A stretch of DNA of 64,000 nucleotides, from assembly GCF_000340885.1 (NCBI RefSeq), contig NC_020291.1, forward strand, positions 1,549,001 to 1,613,000. Direction: 5' to 3'. The notes beneath the pieces are model-generated. The model was given only the letters and a program-made list of their open reading frames with translations, was not told the origin of the DNA and searched no databases. Positions 1 to 8,936 of this stretch are shown in pieces (position 1 is the first letter of the stretch; the number at the start of each line of letters is the position of its first letter). This DNA is from Clostridium saccharoperbutylacetonicum N1-4(HMT) (lineage in GTDB: Bacteria; Bacillota; Clostridia; Clostridiales; Clostridiaceae). Made by a program: the position numbers and the translations under genes.

Positions 1-2
1 GT

Positions 3-887
3 ATAGTAAAACCACCAAAAGAGAAAACTAATAAAATTAATTTTAAGAATTTCTATGAAAGTGAAAGAAAACAAATTATTGATATATTTAGTAATTTTGG
101 AGTTGAACCAGTATTTTTTTATCAAAATTCTACAGTAGAAGAATTGGAACACCTTTCAGAAGCACTTGCAACAGTAAGTATATGTGGAGTTCTTGGCTCA
201 TATTTAGGGAATGGATTAGAGCAGCAATATGGAGTTCCATATGTAAAAACCATTAATCCATTAGGAGTAGCTGGTTTTGAAACTTGGCTCAGAGGAATAG
301 GAGTAGCAATTGGTAAAGAAAAAGAAGTAGAAGCTTATATTGAAAGGGAAAGAGCAATTTACATTCCTAAAATAGAAGAAGTTAAAAAAGAGCTTAAGGG
401 ATTAAAAGCTGTACTAGGAATGGGACCAGGATACACATATGAAGTATCACGGGTTCTCCAAGAATTAGGAATGGAAGTTGTATGGGCTGCTTCATGGCAT
501 CATGATAAACTTCATGATAATGATGAGATGCCAGCACCGCTTAAATATTTAAGTGAAAATTCCACATCTAACTTTAAAGTTAGTGTAGCAGACCAACAAA
601 ATTTTGAAATATTAAATATAATAAACCATTATAAACCAGATATATATTTTTCTCGTCATCCAGGGACTACAGTTTGGGCAATTAAGCAGGGCGCAGCAGC
701 GTTATGTGTTAATGATGAATATATGATTTTTGGATATAAGGGTACTCTTGATTTTGCTTATACAGTTTTAGATACAATTAAAAACAGAAGTTTTGAAAAA
801 AATTTAGCAGCTAGAGTTAAACTTCCTTATACAGAATGGTGGTACAAACAAGAAAATTCAACGTTCTTACTAGAGGAGGCAAAATAA
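3..887 (+). CDS. Nitrogenase-like component 1, D-type (alpha) subunit, 5'-truncated by window edge
   Basis: The frame is open from base 3, so the gene starts left of the window; about 294 codons of the C-terminal part are visible. Residues such as ASWHHD and the segment around SICG align by eye with the second half of NifD. The Cys of SICG lines up, 16 residues before a YG pair as in NifD (CYRSMNY to EKYG), with the Cys that binds FeMo-co (Cys275 in Azotobacter NifD). The position of cofactor ligand His442 appears to be Asn (LCVND). The P-cluster half is off the edge. It stops two bases before the K-like gene, so the two form a D-K pair. Its substrate is not shown by sequence; sulfur-gene neighbours suggest an organosulfur reductase (inference). 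A TTG inside the frame at 144 is not the start. Confidence 0.85.
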   Translation: MVKPPKEKTNKINFKNFYESERKQIIDIFSNFGVEPVFFYQNSTVEELEHLSEALATVSICGVLGSYLGNGLEQQYGVPYVKTINPLGVAGFETWLRGIGVAIGKEKEVEAYIERERAIYIPKIEEVKKELKGLKAVLGMGPGYTYEVSRVLQELGMEVVWAASWHHDKLHDNDEMPAPLKYLSENSTSNFKVSVADQQNFEILNIINHYKPDIYFSRHPGTTVWAIKQGAAALCVNDEYMIFGYKGTLDFAYTVLDTIKNRSFEKNLAARVKLPYTEWWYKQENSTFLLEEAK

Positions 888-889
888 AA

Positions 890-2188
890 ATGGCTAAAAT
901 ATTAGATCAACCAAGATATAAATGCGCTTTGGCAGCAATGCAGACTGTGCAATCAATAGACGGTGCTATACCAATATTACATGCAGGCCCAGGATGTGGT
1001 GCTAAACTTGGAGGAGGTGCAGGAAACTCAGGACATTTTTCTCACAATATCTTTCCATGTACAAATATAAGTGAAAAAGAAGTAGTTTTTGGTGGAGAAA
1101 AAAAATTAAGAGAAATAGTAGAGAACTCGCTAAAGGTAATAGATGCTGAACTTTATGTAGTATTAACAAGCTGTACATCAGAGGTTATTGGTGATGATGC
1201 AGAAGAAATTGCACGTTCTTTTAGAGAAAAGGGAAAGCCAGTAATATTTTCATCTACACCTGGATTTAAAGGAAATAATTATTTAGGTCATGAATGGGTA
1301 ATTGACGCTATTATAGATCAATACTTAGAGTCAAGTGATGAAAAGATAAAAGGACTTGTTAATATTTGGGCAGGAATTCCTTTGCACGATCCATTTTGGT
1401 TAGGAAATTTGAGAGAATTAGAAAAGCTAATAGAACAATTAGGCTTAATACCAAATACTATATTTGGACATGATAGAGGAATTAAAAATTTAAAAAGAGT
1501 TCCTAAAGCTGAATTTAATCTCTTAGTTTCACCTTGGCTTGGATTAAATAATGTTAAAAAACTTGAAAGTAAATTTGGAACTCCTTATCTTCATTATCCA
1601 GTACTACCAATAGGGGCAGCAGAGACAAGTAAGTTTTTACGAGCAGTTGGAGAGTTTGCTAAAATTGATAAGAAAAAAGTAGAGGAAATTATAGAGAAGC
1701 AGGAAAAAGAATACTATTACTATATAGAAAGATTTGCAGATGTATTCCTAGAAACTCGTGTAATGGCAAAACGTTTTGTTGTGGTTTCAGATTCTCAATA
1801 TTCTCTTGCAATAACAAAATTTTTAGTTAATGATTTAGGATTATTTCCGGCTAAACAATATATTATTGATGATGCTCCAGAAAAATATAGGAAATCTATA
1901 GAAGGTTATTTTAAAGAATTAAATTATGATATAGAAGCGGAAGTTGAATTCTCTGTTGATGGGTATAAAATTCATGATGAAATAAGAAATACAGATTATC
2001 ATGGGTATCCCTTAATATTAGGCAGTTCCTGGGAAAAGAAAGTGGCAAAACAAACAGATGCTCATTATTTGTCTATTTCATGGCCAATAAATGAAAGATT
2101 GGTTATAAATAGCTCATATGTAGGATATGCAGGAGGACTTAAACTTTTAGAAGATATTTATTCTGTGGTTCTTACTAGATTTAATTAA
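890..2188 (+). CDS. Nitrogenase-like component 1, K-type (beta) subunit
   Basis: 432 residues, clearly shorter than NifK (about 520) and lacking its N-terminal extension. Cys36 (GPGCG), Cys57 (FPCTN) and Cys95 (SCTSEVIGDD) match in order the three NifK P-cluster cysteines (70, 95, 153 in Azotobacter), so a P-cluster-type Fe-S centre shared with the upstream subunit is likely. The VVFGG motif after Cys57 is also NifK-like. The start is ATG 890, ten bases after a GAGGAGG in the end of the upstream gene; an earlier in-frame start would overlap that gene by about 50 bases. It should pair with the D-like subunit and receive electrons from the NifH-like protein at 15053. Distinct from VnfK/AnfK in that no delta subunit is seen. 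Confidence 0.88.
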   Translation: MAKILDQPRYKCALAAMQTVQSIDGAIPILHAGPGCGAKLGGGAGNSGHFSHNIFPCTNISEKEVVFGGEKKLREIVENSLKVIDAELYVVLTSCTSEVIGDDAEEIARSFREKGKPVIFSSTPGFKGNNYLGHEWVIDAIIDQYLESSDEKIKGLVNIWAGIPLHDPFWLGNLRELEKLIEQLGLIPNTIFGHDRGIKNLKRVPKAEFNLLVSPWLGLNNVKKLESKFGTPYLHYPVLPIGAAETSKFLRAVGEFAKIDKKKVEEIIEKQEKEYYYYIERFADVFLETRVMAKRFVVVSDSQYSLAITKFLVNDLGLFPAKQYIIDDAPEKYRKSIEGYFKELNYDIEAEVEFSVDGYKIHDEIRNTDYHGYPLILGSSWEKKVAKQTDAHYLSISWPINERLVINSSYVGYAGGLKLLEDIYSVVLTRFN

Positions 2189-2207
2189 AGAATCAAAATT
2201 TAGATAG

Positions 2208-2246
2208 AGAATATGTTTCTAATAAAACAGAGGCATATTCTTTTTT
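2208..2246 (+). terminator. Hairpin with T-tract after the K-like gene
   Basis: AGAATATG (2208-2215) pairs with CATATTCT (2234-2241) and is followed by six T. It could terminate part of the transcripts before the LanC-like gene, which has its own ribosome-binding site. Confidence 0.6.
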
Positions 2247-2300
2247 CATAAGAGAATCATAGAATTTATTAAAATTATTTGATAAGAAAGGAAGGATATT

Positions 2301-3662
2301 ATGAGTTATGAAAAAAGCATTTTTGAAAAGACCAAAAAGGAAGATTACTTGAGAGAAGCAATTGCTATAGCTGCATTTATTGAAACAAGAAGGGTAACTA
2401 CTTCTAATGGGATTTATTGGTCTCTTGAGGATGCAAGTAAAGGAAAAGATATATATTATGATGAAATATGTTTATATGCTGGAAGCTCAGGAATAATTCA
2501 CTATTTACTTCAATTGTGGAAGGTAACAAGTGATAAGAAATATTTAGAGGCATGTAAGGAAGCAGCAAGCTATATTTTATATCGTTGGAAAAATAATCAA
2601 GAGTTGGGGAAGAATTTTTCAAAGTGGGCATTTTCTACTGGTTATTCAGGAGTAGGCTACGTAATTCTAGAATTGTACAATGTAACAAAAGATATAAATT
2701 ATATGAATTTAGTAGTAGAAATAATAGAAAAAATAATAAAAGAAGCAAAACCAGCTGTAAATGGAAATGGATTTTATTGGTCAACTGCATATAAAGGTAT
2801 TGTAGGAGATTCAGGAACTTTATTATTTTTACTATATGCAGCAGATAAACTTAATCAAAGTAAGTGGAAAGAGTTTGCTATAATAGCAGGCAAGTCCTTT
2901 TTATCGGAAAGTAAAAAATATGATAAAGGTGGTAGATATTATATAGGGATTGATCCTGCTTATTTTGGCTTTACAGAGGATTATATTGATCCGAATTTTC
3001 CTATGGGAACAGCTGGAATAGGCTATACTCTTTTAAGATTATATGAAGAAAGCGGAGATAAAAGTTTTCTTCAAGCTGTAGAAGGTCTTCAAGAATTTTA
3101 TGAAGCTATCGCTTTAGAAGATGGAGATGGAGCATTAATGCCATACTCACTTCCAAATGTACGGAATCTGTTCTATTTAGGATATTGTCATGGACCAGTT
3201 GGTACTGCTCGCTTTTTTTATAAATTATATAAGATAACAAATGACCCTAAAAGTATCCAATGGCACGATAAACTAATTAATGGGATAATTAAAACTGGAG
3301 CACCAGAAAAGCACTCGCCAGGTTATTGGTATACTCACAATCAATGTTGTGGTACATCAGGAATGACGAATCTCTTTTTAGGTGTTTGGGCTGAAAATGG
3401 AGAAAAGAAATATTTGGAATATGCTATACGTACTGGGGAACAACTTCTTGGATATGCATATCATTCTTATGAAAACAATGAATTGCAAACAAAATGGTAT
3501 CAGGCAATAGATAGAGTAAGTCCTGATAGAGTAAGCACAGCTATTGGGTTATATAATGGAGCAGCAGGTATAGGTTGGGCATTACTTCAGCTATATTTAG
3601 CTGAAGAAGGTAAATTTCAGGTAGCACGAGCTTTAGATGATCCGTATCCATTATATAGGTAG
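2301..3662 (+). CDS. LanC-like (lanthionine synthetase C-like) protein
   Basis: 453 residues, with repeated helical-barrel elements (SGxG, GxxGxG) typical of the LanC/LanC-like fold. The zinc motifs are recognisable but altered: GYCHG resembles the first LanC motif (GWCYG), and NQCCGTSG stands where LanC has CHG, giving Cys-Cys instead of Cys-His. LanC proteins add thiols to dehydroamino acids, and eukaryotic LanC-like proteins add glutathione to electrophiles. No lantibiotic precursor or LanB/LanM dehydratase is seen nearby, so it is probably not making a lantibiotic. Its place between the nitrogenase-like subunits and a sulfonate-type importer suggests thiol or C-S chemistry on a small molecule (inference). 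Start ATG 2301 follows AAAGGAAGG. Confidence 0.75.
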   Translation: MSYEKSIFEKTKKEDYLREAIAIAAFIETRRVTTSNGIYWSLEDASKGKDIYYDEICLYAGSSGIIHYLLQLWKVTSDKKYLEACKEAASYILYRWKNNQELGKNFSKWAFSTGYSGVGYVILELYNVTKDINYMNLVVEIIEKIIKEAKPAVNGNGFYWSTAYKGIVGDSGTLLFLLYAADKLNQSKWKEFAIIAGKSFLSESKKYDKGGRYYIGIDPAYFGFTEDYIDPNFPMGTAGIGYTLLRLYEESGDKSFLQAVEGLQEFYEAIALEDGDGALMPYSLPNVRNLFYLGYCHGPVGTARFFYKLYKITNDPKSIQWHDKLINGIIKTGAPEKHSPGYWYTHNQCCGTSGMTNLFLGVWAENGEKKYLEYAIRTGEQLLGYAYHSYENNELQTKWYQAIDRVSPDRVSTAIGLYNGAAGIGWALLQLYLAEEGKFQVARALDDPYPLYR

Positions 3663-3705
3663 AAATATATATGAGAAAATTTGAATAATAACTTTGAAAA
3701 TAATA

Positions 3706-3734
3706 TTGACAAACCTTAAAAAAGTATATATACT
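3706..3734 (+). promoter_or_regulatory. Sigma-A-type promoter with palindrome over the -10 box
   Basis: TTGACA (3706-3711), 17-base spacer and TATACT (3729-3734). The perfect palindrome AAGTATATATACTT (3723-3736) covers the -10 and may be an operator. It drives the importer operon through a leader of about 170 bases. Confidence 0.7.
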
Positions 3735-3778
3735 TTAATTCATAGTAAACTTATATGAATAATCTAGATAAAAATAAA

Positions 3779-3840
3779 TCTGACTGGATAACCAGAGGAT
3801 ATACTTCTAAAATGCATTAGAAGTATGTCTTCTTTTTTTT
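3779..3840 (+). promoter_or_regulatory. Leader element: short CTGG/CCAG hairpin plus terminator (copy 1)
   Basis: A CTGG-ATAA-CCAG hairpin is followed at once by a long stem (about AGAGGATATACTTCT with AGAAGTATGTCTTCT) and eight T. It lies between promoter and first gene of the importer operon, so it acts as a leader attenuator. A near-identical element precedes the nifH-like gene (14961-15020). The regulator or ligand is unknown. Confidence 0.75.
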
Positions 3841-3908
3841 ATATAAATTAATATTTTTTAGGTTTGTTTGTTGAATTAATTAAAAAATATAAAAAGGGGC
3901 TATGTAAA

Positions 3909-4955
3909 ATGAAGAAAAGAAAGTTTGTAAAATTATTAAGTATCATTATGGTAGTTACGCTTGGAATAACAGGGTGCTCAACGAGTAGCAATTCTGGAAA
4001 AATTGATGACAAGCAAAAAACAGCAGGGACTGGCGATTCAGTGGATTTAAGTAAAGTCACACTGAGATTTGGGGAAGTTGGATGGTCTCAATATCAATCG
4101 GAATTAAAAGCAGCAGGACTTGATAATACGCCATATAAGGTTGAGTATAATACCTTCCAAGGTGGAAATTTATGTCTTCAAGCAATGGCAGCAGATCAAA
4201 TAGATTTAACTGGATCAAGTGAGACTCCTCCTGTTTTTGCAGCAGAATCTCAAAATCAAGGTAATTTCAAGATAGTTGCAGTTAATCATGGAAGTACTTT
4301 GCTACAAGAATTAGTTGTACCAAAGGATTCACCAATAAAAACCGTTGCAGATTTAAAAGGTAAAAAAGTAGGATATATAAATGCTACAACAGCACAATAT
4401 TTTTTAATAAAGATGTTGGAAAAAGTTGGACTTAAATGGTCAGATGTTGATGCTAAACAAATGTCAACAGCAGATGGTGTTACGGCTTTAGCTGGAGGGC
4501 AGATAGATGCTTTTGCAAGTTATGGAAATTCTATAATTGCAGCTCATAAAAATGGTGCAATTACGCTTCAAAGTGCACAAGATATTTTATCAGGATATTT
4601 TCCTTATGAGGCTTCTGTTACAGCTTTAAAGGATTCAGGAAAAAAAGCTGCAATTATTGATTATTTAGCGAGAGTAGAAAAAGCAAATCAATGGAAAAGA
4701 GATAATGCTGAAGCATGGGCAAAAATATCAGCAAAACCACAAGGCTTTTCAGAAGAAGATGGCTTAGACGTATTTAAAAAACAAGAGGCACAAACTAAGA
4801 GTCAAGTGATTTTGGTTGATGATAAAGTTATAGCATCCCAGCAGGACTTATCAAATGTATTTAATTCAGTAGGTCTTATAAAAAATAAACAAGATGTTAA
4901 AAATTTTTATACTAATGAGCTTAATGACGAGCTAAAGAAAGCTTTGAGTAAATAA
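3909..4955 (+). CDS. ABC transporter substrate-binding lipoprotein, sulfonate/taurine/nitrate type
   Basis: 348 residues from ATG 3909 (AAGGGG nine bases upstream). An N-terminal signal (KKRKFVKLL, hydrophobic core, then GITGC) ends in a lipobox, so it is a lipid-anchored binding protein. The mature part follows the SsuA/TauA pattern: an early GYINATTAQYFL stretch, internal repression of VADLKGKKVG type and an AFASYG motif. Permease and ATPase follow in order. SsuA-type proteins bind aliphatic sulfonates, taurine, nitrate or pyrimidine precursors; the surrounding sulfur genes favour an organosulfur ligand. The substrate cannot be read from sequence. The first 15 codons of the longer frame (from 3864) were left out because the ribosome site and signal peptide fit 3909. 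Confidence 0.85.
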   Translation: MKKRKFVKLLSIIMVVTLGITGCSTSSNSGKIDDKQKTAGTGDSVDLSKVTLRFGEVGWSQYQSELKAAGLDNTPYKVEYNTFQGGNLCLQAMAADQIDLTGSSETPPVFAAESQNQGNFKIVAVNHGSTLLQELVVPKDSPIKTVADLKGKKVGYINATTAQYFLIKMLEKVGLKWSDVDAKQMSTADGVTALAGGQIDAFASYGNSIIAAHKNGAITLQSAQDILSGYFPYEASVTALKDSGKKAAIIDYLARVEKANQWKRDNAEAWAKISAKPQGFSEEDGLDVFKKQEAQTKSQVILVDDKVIASQQDLSNVFNSVGLIKNKQDVKNFYTNELNDELKKALSK

Positions 4956-4983
4956 AGCATTATTTCTAAGTAAAATCATTTTA

Positions 4984-5040
4984 TGTGCAAGGCTTTTTAT
5001 AAATACAATAAGATATTTATAAAAAACTTGCACATTATTT
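4984..5040 (+). terminator. Stable hairpin between binding-protein and permease genes
   Basis: TGTGCAAG (4984-4991) pairs with CTTGCACA (5027-5034), with a further TTTTTATAAATA/TATTTATAAAAA inner stem. There is only a weak T-tract, so it probably causes partial termination or protects the upstream mRNA, giving more binding protein than permease. Confidence 0.6.
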
Positions 5041-5073
5041 AAAATTATAATTATCTTCAATGAGGTGAAATAA

Positions 5074-5853
5074 ATGGAGAAAGACAAAAAAACGTATATT
5101 TTTTCTAAGACCTTAGGATTGATTATTCCAATATTAATTTTAATAGCATGGTATGTATTTTCAAACAATGGATTAATAAAATCCAGTATACTACCGACTC
5201 CAATTAGCGTATATGATGCATTTGTTGAAACAGTTAAAAATGGGGAGCTGCAAAAGAATATGATAATAAGTTCTAAAAGAGCATTTATAGGCCTTTTAAT
5301 TGGAGGAGGAATCGGATTCTTTTTAGGATTAGCTACAGGCCTATCTAAAATAGCTAAATTATTTCTAAATGATAGTATTCAAATGATAAGAAACATTCCA
5401 ATTCTAGCTTTACTTCCATTAATAATATTATGGTTTGGTATAGGAGAAGAAGCAAAAGTTGTTATGGTTGCATTAGCCGTATTTTTCCCAATGTACTTAA
5501 ATACGTACAATGGAATAATTTCAATAGATCAGGGGCTTATTGAAATGGGAAAGATTTATGGTTTAAAAGGTTTTACTTTATTTAAGAATATTATTTTTCC
5601 AGGAGCCTTACAATCAATTCTTGTGGGGTTAAGACATTCTTTAGGAATTATGTGGCTTATTTTAATTGCCGCTGAAACTCTTGCAAGTGATACTGGGATA
5701 GGTTATATGGCAATGACAGCCAGAGAACTTTTGCAGATGGATGTAGTTGTATTAAGCATAATAATTTATGCTATTCTTGGAAAACTATCTGATTTTGTAG
5801 CAAATGTAATAGAAAGAATTGTTTTAAGATGGAATCCAGCATTTAGTAAGTAA
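5074..5853 (+). CDS. ABC transporter permease, SsuC/TauC family
   Basis: 259 residues with about six hydrophobic segments. The EAA-loop region (MGKIYGLKGFTLFKNIIFPGALQSILVGLR) matches BPD_transp_1 permeases of the SsuC/TauC group, and family-typical IPILALLPLIILWFG lies before it. Start ATG 5074 follows AATGAGGTG. It should form a homodimeric membrane channel with the ATPase encoded 18 bases downstream and the lipoprotein upstream. Nothing in the sequence is degenerate. Confidence 0.88.
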   Translation: MEKDKKTYIFSKTLGLIIPILILIAWYVFSNNGLIKSSILPTPISVYDAFVETVKNGELQKNMIISSKRAFIGLLIGGGIGFFLGLATGLSKIAKLFLNDSIQMIRNIPILALLPLIILWFGIGEEAKVVMVALAVFFPMYLNTYNGIISIDQGLIEMGKIYGLKGFTLFKNIIFPGALQSILVGLRHSLGIMWLILIAAETLASDTGIGYMAMTARELLQMDVVVLSIIIYAILGKLSDFVANVIERIVLRWNPAFSK

Positions 5854-5871
5854 TAGTGGAGGTAAAATAAA

Positions 5872-6627
5872 ATGTCAGAAGATAATGGGATAGAAATTAA
5901 AATAGAACAATTGAATAAATATTTTGGCAAAGTTAAAGTATTAGAAAATTTATGTTTATCAATAAAGGCAGGAGAATTTATTGCTATTGTTGGGAAAAGT
6001 GGTTGTGGAAAAAGTACTCTTTTAAGAATTATTTCGGGTTTAGATAAACCATCAGAGGGTGAAATTAAGTTAGATGATAAAATCTCTCATAAACAAAATG
6101 AAAATGTAAGATACTTATTCCAAGAAGCAAGATTATTGCCTTGGAAAAATATTATGGATAATGTGCTTATAGGTTCTCAGAATAATAGGGACTTAGCAGA
6201 AAATGCATTAAATGCAGTTGGACTTTTAGACAAAGCAAAGGAATGGCCTTATGCACTTTCAGGTGGCCAAAAGCAAAGAGTTGCATTAGCAAGGGCACTT
6301 ACAAGCAGCCCTAAATTAATACTGCTTGATGAACCACTTGGTGCTTTGGATGCTTTGACAAGGATTGAAATGCAGCAATTAATAGAAAAAATATGGCTTG
6401 AGAAAGGTTTTACAGTAATATTAGTTACCCATGATGTTAGTGAAGCAGTAACTTTAGCTGACAGAGTAGTATTAATTGAAAAAGGAAAAATAGAAATGAA
6501 CATTGATATTACTCTTGCAAGGCCGCGAATAAAGGATAATGATTTTGCGTATTTTGAGAATCGCATTTTAAATAAAGTTCTTAATCTATCAGATGAAAGA
6601 AAAGTACAAGCTGAATATGCTATATAA
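5872..6627 (+). CDS. ABC transporter ATPase, SsuB/TauB family
   Basis: 251 residues with the complete ATPase set: Walker A (GKSGCGKST), Q-loop (FQEARLLPW, the SsuB/TauB form), signature LSGGQKQR, Walker B (LILLDEPLGALDA) and the switch His (VTHDVSEA). Translation starts at ATG 5872 after GGAGG. It energises the importer formed with the two upstream genes. The RLLPW variant is shared by nitrate, taurine and sulfonate ATPases and does not separate them. Confidence 0.9.
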   Translation: MSEDNGIEIKIEQLNKYFGKVKVLENLCLSIKAGEFIAIVGKSGCGKSTLLRIISGLDKPSEGEIKLDDKISHKQNENVRYLFQEARLLPWKNIMDNVLIGSQNNRDLAENALNAVGLLDKAKEWPYALSGGQKQRVALARALTSSPKLILLDEPLGALDALTRIEMQQLIEKIWLEKGFTVILVTHDVSEAVTLADRVVLIEKGKIEMNIDITLARPRIKDNDFAYFENRILNKVLNLSDERKVQAEYAI

Positions 6628-6673
6628 CGTATTAATTTGTGTTGAGAAATTATTAGTTAGGAGGAAGATGTGA

Positions 6674-7762
6674 ATGAGCTTAATACAAACACCATATGAA
6701 TATGTAAATGAACCAGGAATTATTAGTGAAGCAGGGAATTATGTAAAAGAATTAGGGGGAAATGCACTTATAATTGGAGGAAAAACAGCCTTAAGTATTA
6801 CTGAAAATAATATTGCAAAGAGTTTTGAAGAAAATAATATTATTTTTACTATAAAAGAATTTTCAGGATATCCAACAGAAAAAGTAATAGCTAAATTTTC
6901 AGAGCTTGGAAAAGAACAAAAAATTGATGTTGTTATTGGAATAGGAGGAGGAAGAGTTTTAGATACCACAAAAGCTGTTGGAAACAGGTTGAATATACCA
7001 ATTGTTGCAATACCAACAATTGCAGCTACCTGTGCTTCTTGGGCAGCTGTATCCATTATATATGATGAAGATGGAAATCAGGTGGATTTTTTTGAGACTC
7101 AAAAATCAGCAAATTTAATTCTAGCAGATACAAAAATATTAGCTGAAGCACCAGATAGATATTTAAAAGCTGGAATTATTGATACTCTTGCAAAATGGTA
7201 TGAATCAGAACCTAACTTGAAAAACCATAATGACAGTTTACAATTAAAAATTCAAACTGAAGTAGCTAAATTAGGTTTTGATATTTTACTGGAAAAAAGT
7301 AATAAATATTTTAATTCTAAAGATAGGAAAGATAATTTAAATGATTTTAAACAAATAGTAGATTCAATTATTTTAATTGCAGGTTTAGTTAATAGCATAA
7401 AAAGCAATGAATTTTATGGAGGGATAGCACATCCATTTTATAATAGCACTACAAGAATACCAGAAACGCGAAATAAACTTCATGGAGAAAAAGTCGCCTT
7501 TGGAATTCTTACTCAACTCGTATTAGAAGGAAAAACAAAAACTGAGTTAATAGAAACTTTTAACTTGTTTAAGAACTTTGATGCTCCGATAACCCTAAAA
7601 GGAATTGGAATTGAAAATGAAATAGATGAAAAGATTACTTTAATTGCAGAAGATGTATCAAAAAAGAGTGGATTTTATAAAGGAATAAACTATGAATTAA
7701 CAAGTGATGTTATTAAAAAGGCTATATTGGAAGCAGATAATATAGGAAGAGAGATATCATAA
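6674..7762 (+). CDS. Iron-containing/glycerol-dehydrogenase-type alcohol dehydrogenase
   Basis: 362 residues. GGGRVLDTTKA matches the NAD-binding GGGKxxDTAKA motif of the GldA branch. Metal ligands are recognisable: Asp in GIIDTLAKWYE, His in GGIAHPFYN and His in KLHGEKVAFG. It would oxidise or reduce a small polyol, hydroxyketone or aldehyde with NAD(H). It sits directly after the importer ATPase and 17 bases before an aminotransferase, so it probably processes an imported compound or a product of the reductase (inference). Glycerol dehydrogenase itself is possible but the setting does not suggest it. Confidence 0.8.
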   Translation: MSLIQTPYEYVNEPGIISEAGNYVKELGGNALIIGGKTALSITENNIAKSFEENNIIFTIKEFSGYPTEKVIAKFSELGKEQKIDVVIGIGGGRVLDTTKAVGNRLNIPIVAIPTIAATCASWAAVSIIYDEDGNQVDFFETQKSANLILADTKILAEAPDRYLKAGIIDTLAKWYESEPNLKNHNDSLQLKIQTEVAKLGFDILLEKSNKYFNSKDRKDNLNDFKQIVDSIILIAGLVNSIKSNEFYGGIAHPFYNSTTRIPETRNKLHGEKVAFGILTQLVLEGKTKTELIETFNLFKNFDAPITLKGIGIENEIDEKITLIAEDVSKKSGFYKGINYELTSDVIKKAILEADNIGREIS

Positions 7763-7778
7763 AAAGGAGTATAGAAAT

Positions 7779-8870
7779 ATGTCAAATTTAAAATATAGAG
7801 AAGAGCTTGATTTAATTGAAAATTATAAGCCTGCAAAGTCCTTGGAAGCTGTAAATAGAGAACTTGGATTAACTGAAATAATCAAACTAGCAGGTAATGA
7901 AAATAGACTTGGAAGTTCTGAGTTAGCTAAGGAAGCAGTTAAAAATTTTGTTAATGAACTTTCTTTTTATCCGGATTTTGATGTAACGCTTCTTAGGGAA
8001 AGATTATCTAAAGACCTAAAGGTTAATGGAGATCAGCTTATTTTTGGAAACGGATCTTTTGAGCTTTTATCTTTGATAGCTAAAGCTTTTATAAATAAAG
8101 GAGAAGAATCTATAATTCCGGAAATTACCTTTGGGTGGTATCAATCAGTTACCCTTCAAATGGGAGGGAAGATTGAGTGGGTTTCACTTAAAGAACATAA
8201 AATAGATTTGGATGAAATAAAAGCAAGAATAAATCAAAATACTAAAGTAATATGGCTTTGCAATCCTAATAATCCTATAGGAACATTTATTGATGAAACA
8301 ACTTTGAAAAATTTCCTTAAAGATGTTTCAAGAGATGTAATTGTAGTTCTAGATGAAGCTTATTATGAATTTGCAGATGATTCAAGTTATCCAGATTCTA
8401 TCAAGTTACTTGGAGATTATAAAAATATTATTATTTTAAGAACCTTTTCCAAGGTTTATGGGTTAGCATCTTTAAGATTAGGTTATGGAATTGCAGATTC
8501 AGAATTCATCAGCTATCTATATAAGGTCAAGGAACCAATTAATGTGAACATGGTTGCTCAAGTAGCTGCATTGGCGAGTCTTGATGACTTTGAATTTAAA
8601 AATAAGGTTTTAGAAAACAATAAGAAAAGTAAGCAATTATATTATGAGGAATTAGATAAATTAAATCTAGAATACATTAAGACACAAGGTAATTTTATAA
8701 TGATTAATACAAAGCTTAATGGGGATTTGGTTACAGAAGAGTTTTTAAAAAGAGGTATAGTCATAAGAAGCGGCGTAGAATTTAAGATGCCTGAATGGAT
8801 AAGAATTTCTATAGGCACTTATGAAGAAAATGTTAAAGTATTAGAAGTATTAAAAGAAATAATATCATGA
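7779..8870 (+). CDS. Class I/II PLP aminotransferase, histidinol-phosphate aminotransferase-like
   Basis: 363 residues of fold-type I aminotransferase. Visible motifs are CNPNNPIGT (Asn pair near PLP), LDEAYYEF (Asp to the pyridine N) and the Schiff-base Lys in TFSKVYGLASLRLGYG. The C-terminal Arg region (IRISIGTYEENV) fits HisC-like carboxylate binding. No other histidine genes are near, so a role in the sulfur-linked cluster on another amino or keto acid is more likely than histidine synthesis. RBS AAAGGAG. Confidence 0.8.
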   Translation: MSNLKYREELDLIENYKPAKSLEAVNRELGLTEIIKLAGNENRLGSSELAKEAVKNFVNELSFYPDFDVTLLRERLSKDLKVNGDQLIFGNGSFELLSLIAKAFINKGEESIIPEITFGWYQSVTLQMGGKIEWVSLKEHKIDLDEIKARINQNTKVIWLCNPNNPIGTFIDETTLKNFLKDVSRDVIVVLDEAYYEFADDSSYPDSIKLLGDYKNIIILRTFSKVYGLASLRLGYGIADSEFISYLYKVKEPINVNMVAQVAALASLDDFEFKNKVLENNKKSKQLYYEELDKLNLEYIKTQGNFIMINTKLNGDLVTEEFLKRGIVIRSGVEFKMPEWIRISIGTYEENVKVLEVLKEIIS

Positions 8871-8936
8871 TTATTATATGTGTATAAAACACTATTACAG
8901 ATAAAGCAGATAATAATTATTTGGAGGTAAAGCATT

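Noticed and set aside
3-2188. Canonical Mo-nitrogenase nifDK
   Set aside because: K-like subunit is short, the D-like cofactor His position appears to be Asn, and neighbours are sulfur genes with no nifE, nifN or nifV visible.
3779-3840. ANTAR-type dual-hairpin target
   Set aside because: The first hairpin has a four-base loop (ATAA or AGAA) without the A1/G4 hexaloop pattern of ANTAR sites.
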